This document shows positions 62,722 to 64,000 of a stretch of DNA of 64,000 nt, in pieces; the first letter of the stretch is position 1, and each line of letters starts with the position of its first letter. This stretch comes from Clostridiaceae bacterium BRH_c20a. GTDB lineage: Bacteria; Bacillota; Peptococcia; Peptococcales; BICA1-8. Location of the stretch: positions 124,001-188,000 of the forward strand of contig LADT01000053.1 of the NCBI GenBank assembly GCA_000961765.1. Reading direction: 5' to 3'. The translations under genes were made by a program, and so were the position numbers. A model generated the notes under the pieces. It was not told where the DNA came from and did no database searches. It was given only the letters and a program-made list of their open reading frames with translations.

Positions 62722-63297
62722 TTATTCCGAAAATATAATACTGCCTTCTTCGAAGGAATCAATAATAGCTAGGGACTCTATTTGTACATCCAATTTATCA
62801 AGTATAGCTTTTCTACCCTTCTGGAAGCCTTTTTCAATCACTATCCCGATACCACTTAATTCTGCCCCAGCCTGATTAACAATGTCAGCTAAACCAATTA
62901 CAGCGTTCCCTAAAGCTAGAAAATCGTCTATTATAAGTACTTTATCCTGGTAATCAAGGAATTTTTTATCTACTCTAATTTTAGAGTGCTTGTCCTTTGT
63001 AAAAGAATAAACATCACTCTCAAACACATCTGTTCCTAAATTTGCTGCCTCATGTTTCTTGGCAAACAAAACAGGAACATTAAAATATTGGGCTGTAATA
63101 CAAGCAATTGCTATTCCTGAGGTCTCAACAGTAAGAATTTTAGTTATTTCTTTGGACACAAACCTTTTTTTAAATTCCTTACCCATTTCATTAAAAAGTT
63201 CTATATCCAACTGGTGATTAAGAAAATTATCCACCTTGATAATTCGGTTTTCAATAACCCTGCCATCCTTTAAAATTCTGTCTTTCAATAGCTGCAT
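62722..63297 (-). CDS. xpt: Xanthine phosphoribosyltransferase
   Basis: 191 residues: [60 protein letters not shown] and the PRPP loop [16 protein letters not shown]. Converts xanthine (and possibly guanine) to the nucleotide, salvaging purines brought in by the permease and ABC importer. Preceded by a guanine riboswitch and PurBox pair. The 123-base gap to bmpA may allow read-through into the importer operon. Confidence 0.95.
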   Translation of the reverse strand: MQLLKDRILKDGRVIENRIIKVDNFLNHQLDIELFNEMGKEFKKRFVSKEITKILTVETSGIAIACITAQYFNVPVLFAKKHEAANLGTDVFESDVYSFTKDKHSKIRVDKKFLDYQDKVLIIDDFLALGNAVIGLADIVNQAGAELSGIGIVIEKGFQKGRKAILDKLDVQIESLAIIDSFEEGSIIFSE

Positions 63298-63463
63298 TTG
63301 TTTATCAGTCCTTCTTTTAAATTCAAGGTTAAGGTTTCGCTTCGCTAGGTTAAGGTTAAGAAATTTTTAATCTCAATCTTAACCTCAGCCTTAACCTGAC
63401 CTCCAAAATTTCCCAAAAGCTAACCTTAACCTGTCCCGTCAGGGACATTGTGGCTAAACATAG
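63298..63463. repeat. Repeat-rich leader between the riboswitch terminator and xpt
   Basis: No gene. 63333-63351 is GGTTTCGCTTCGCTAGGTT, the 19-bp family with A-to-G changes; around it AAGGTTAAGG units and, from 63370, TCTCAATCTTAACCTCAGCC repeats and inverse copies. TAACCTTAACCTGTCCCGTC at 63421-63440 matches the spacer at 44.4 kb in reverse. All this is transcribed in the xpt leader when the terminator is read through. Confidence 0.75.
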
Positions 63464-63496
63464 AAAACTCCCGGAATATTTAAACCCCGGGAGTTT
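63464..63496 (-). terminator. Riboswitch terminator of xpt
   Basis: AAACTCCCGG and CCGGGAGTTT with a 12-nt loop, then TTTT C on the minus strand; lies 45 bases 3' of the guanine aptamer. Confidence 0.88.
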
Positions 63497-63541
63497 ATAT
63501 CAAAGATTAATTGAAATCTAAAAATAGCATCCTCAATACAA

Positions 63542-63616
63542 ACAACCAGTAGTTAGGCAATTTACGGCTGCCTGGTAGAAACATTTGGACCATATCTCCA
63601 AAAATATACAAGCTGT
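63542..63616 (-). promoter_or_regulatory. Guanine riboswitch aptamer (xpt)
   Basis: P1 ACAGCTTGTA / TACTGGTTGT, GGAGATATGGTCC, AATGTTTCTACCAGG, CAGCCGTAAATTGCC and TAACTACTGG. The position-74 equivalent is C, so guanine or hypoxanthine is the ligand. With the terminator downstream it is an OFF switch, matching its use upstream of xpt in Bacillus. Confidence 0.93.
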
Positions 63617-63618
63617 TC

Positions 63619-63662
63619 ATTTCCGAACATTATTTAGTTTTTGTAATTTATCGTTCACTATT
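63619..63662. promoter_or_regulatory. PurBox pair (putative PurR operator)
   Basis: ATTTCCGAACATT at 63619-63631 matches the Bacillus PurBox AWWWCCGAACWWT in every position. A second, weaker box in the opposite direction, AATAGTGAACGAT, lies at 63662-63650, with 18 bases between; paired, inverted PurBoxes about 16-17 bases apart are normal. Placed at the start of the xpt transcript. Confidence 0.7.
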
Positions 63663-63666
63663 TGAC

Positions 63667-63698
63667 ATTATATTAACTTATTTCGACACAAAATTCAA
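63667..63698 (-). promoter_or_regulatory. Promoter of xpt
   Basis: Minus strand TTGAAT (63698-63693), 17-bp spacer, TAATAT (63675-63670), with TATAAT at 63672-63667 as an alternative -10. It precedes the PurBoxes and the guanine aptamer. Confidence 0.6.
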
Positions 63699-63735
63699 TA
63701 CATTTTTCCATTATATAATTTATTCCCTCATTACA

Positions 63736-63760
63736 AAAAATCGCCATTATGGCGATTTTT
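63736..63760. terminator. Bidirectional terminator
   Basis: AAAAATCGCC and GGCGATTTTT with an ATTAT loop. The stop codon of the GGDEF gene lies at its edge. Ends that gene's transcript before the xpt promoter. Confidence 0.88.
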
Positions 63761-64000
63761 AAAGAACATTATAATTATAACAGTTTATGACTAAACTATT
63801 TTTTCCTTTTTCTTTAGCTTGATACATAGCATCATCAGCTCTACCGACAGCTTCTTCAACAATACTACAGTCCTTACCGAAATAAGATAATCCAATAGAA
63901 ACAGTAACCCTTCCCGGTATCCCAAATTCAGTATGCTCGATAGTTTCCTTCAATCGCCTGCAGATCAGCTCACCAGTCTCTGGGATAGTATTATGGAAAA
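63759..64000 (-). CDS. GGDEF domain protein (diguanylate cyclase), 3' end only
   Basis: Only the last 80 or so residues are in the window; the frame is open to the right edge, so the true start is outside. Visible are the C-terminal GGDEF features: RRLKETIEHT, VTVSIGLSYFGKD (the S-I-G strand) and AVGRADDAMYQAKEKGKNSL (A-D-x-A-x-Y-x-A-K). The GG(D/E)EF loop itself is outside, so activity cannot be judged. Likely makes cyclic di-GMP or is a degenerate receptor. Confidence 0.85.
   Translation of the reverse strand, partial: FHNTIPETGELICRRLKETIEHTEFGIPGRVTVSIGLSYFGKDCSIVEEAVGRADDAMYQAKEKGKNSLVINCYNYNVL

Noticed and set aside
1-64000. tRNA, rRNA, prophage, transposase or replication origin
   Set aside because: No tRNA-like T-loop runs, no rRNA sequence, and no integrase, transposase or dnaA-type gene was seen.

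Overview
The window looks like a chromosomal segment of an anaerobic, low-GC Firmicute of the class Clostridia (Peptococcaceae or Thermoanaerobacterales-like). The evidence is AT-rich DNA with strong GGAGG ribosome binding sites, frequent TTG/GTG starts, the Gram-positive purine operon layout (purSQL), a YerC-type TrpR regulator, tungsten-type aldehyde ferredoxin oxidoreductases (AOR) and a corrinoid/tetrahydrofolate methyl-transfer set. Apart from a truncated acyltransferase at the left edge, every gene I can support is on the minus strand, so operons read from high to low coordinates. There are no rRNA, tRNA, phage or transposase genes.

Layout by region. (1) 1-3 kb: end of a DUF1624 membrane acyltransferase, a 55-residue Lys-rich small protein, a divergent HisA beside a YerC/HisR-like repressor, and a split chromate-type transporter. 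(2) 3-17 kb: a catabolic regulon under a GntR/UTRA repressor with matching palindromic operators at two promoters. It holds a TRAP transporter, Gfo/Idh dehydrogenase, amidohydrolase, two NagB-like proteins with altered active sites, CutC, a DMT exporter, a TIM-barrel/glutaminase-fold hydrolase-like protein, a mandelate-racemase-type enolase, a class II aldolase and a GNAT. The substrate is unknown, probably a sugar acid or amino sugar. (3) 17-30 kb: a second TRAP system, a MoaD-like protein, AOR, an E1 alpha/beta pair without E2/E3, an M20 amidohydrolase and a PucR regulator; then a second AOR with its 16-Cys ferredoxin. (4) 30-43 kb: one long operon joining a sugar ABC importer, a FucI-like isomerase, a GntR regulator, a PPi-type phosphofructokinase and a class II aldolase to a complete corrinoid methyltransferase set (UroD-like MT I, corrinoid protein, MetH-activation-like protein, MtgA/AcsE-like MT II). 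(5) 43-57.8 kb: the full IMP pathway (purD,H,N,M,F,L,Q,S,C,B,E) behind an NCS2 purine permease, whose leader carries a guanine riboswitch followed by a ykkC/PRPP-type riboswitch. (6) 57.9-63.7 kb: a BMP-type nucleoside ABC importer and xpt, with a second guanine riboswitch and a PurBox pair. (7) Right edge: the end of a GGDEF protein.

How it works together. Regions 2-4 look like substrate-specific uptake and degradation islands feeding an anaerobic, ferredoxin- and C1-based metabolism: aldehydes oxidised by AOR, and methyl groups moved by corrinoid proteins to tetrahydrofolate. Regions 5-6 form a purine island combining uptake, salvage and de novo synthesis under purine-sensing RNAs.

The spacers are unusually repeat-rich: a 73-87 bp inverted-repeat element that has supplied the stop codon of two genes, a 19-bp AATCTAGCGAAGCGAAATC family, telomere-like CTTAAYC runs, and clusters of the palindrome GATGCATC inside the purine operon. 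The least explained biology is the methyltransferase-sugar operon, the E1-AOR-TRAP operon and the NagB-like pair.
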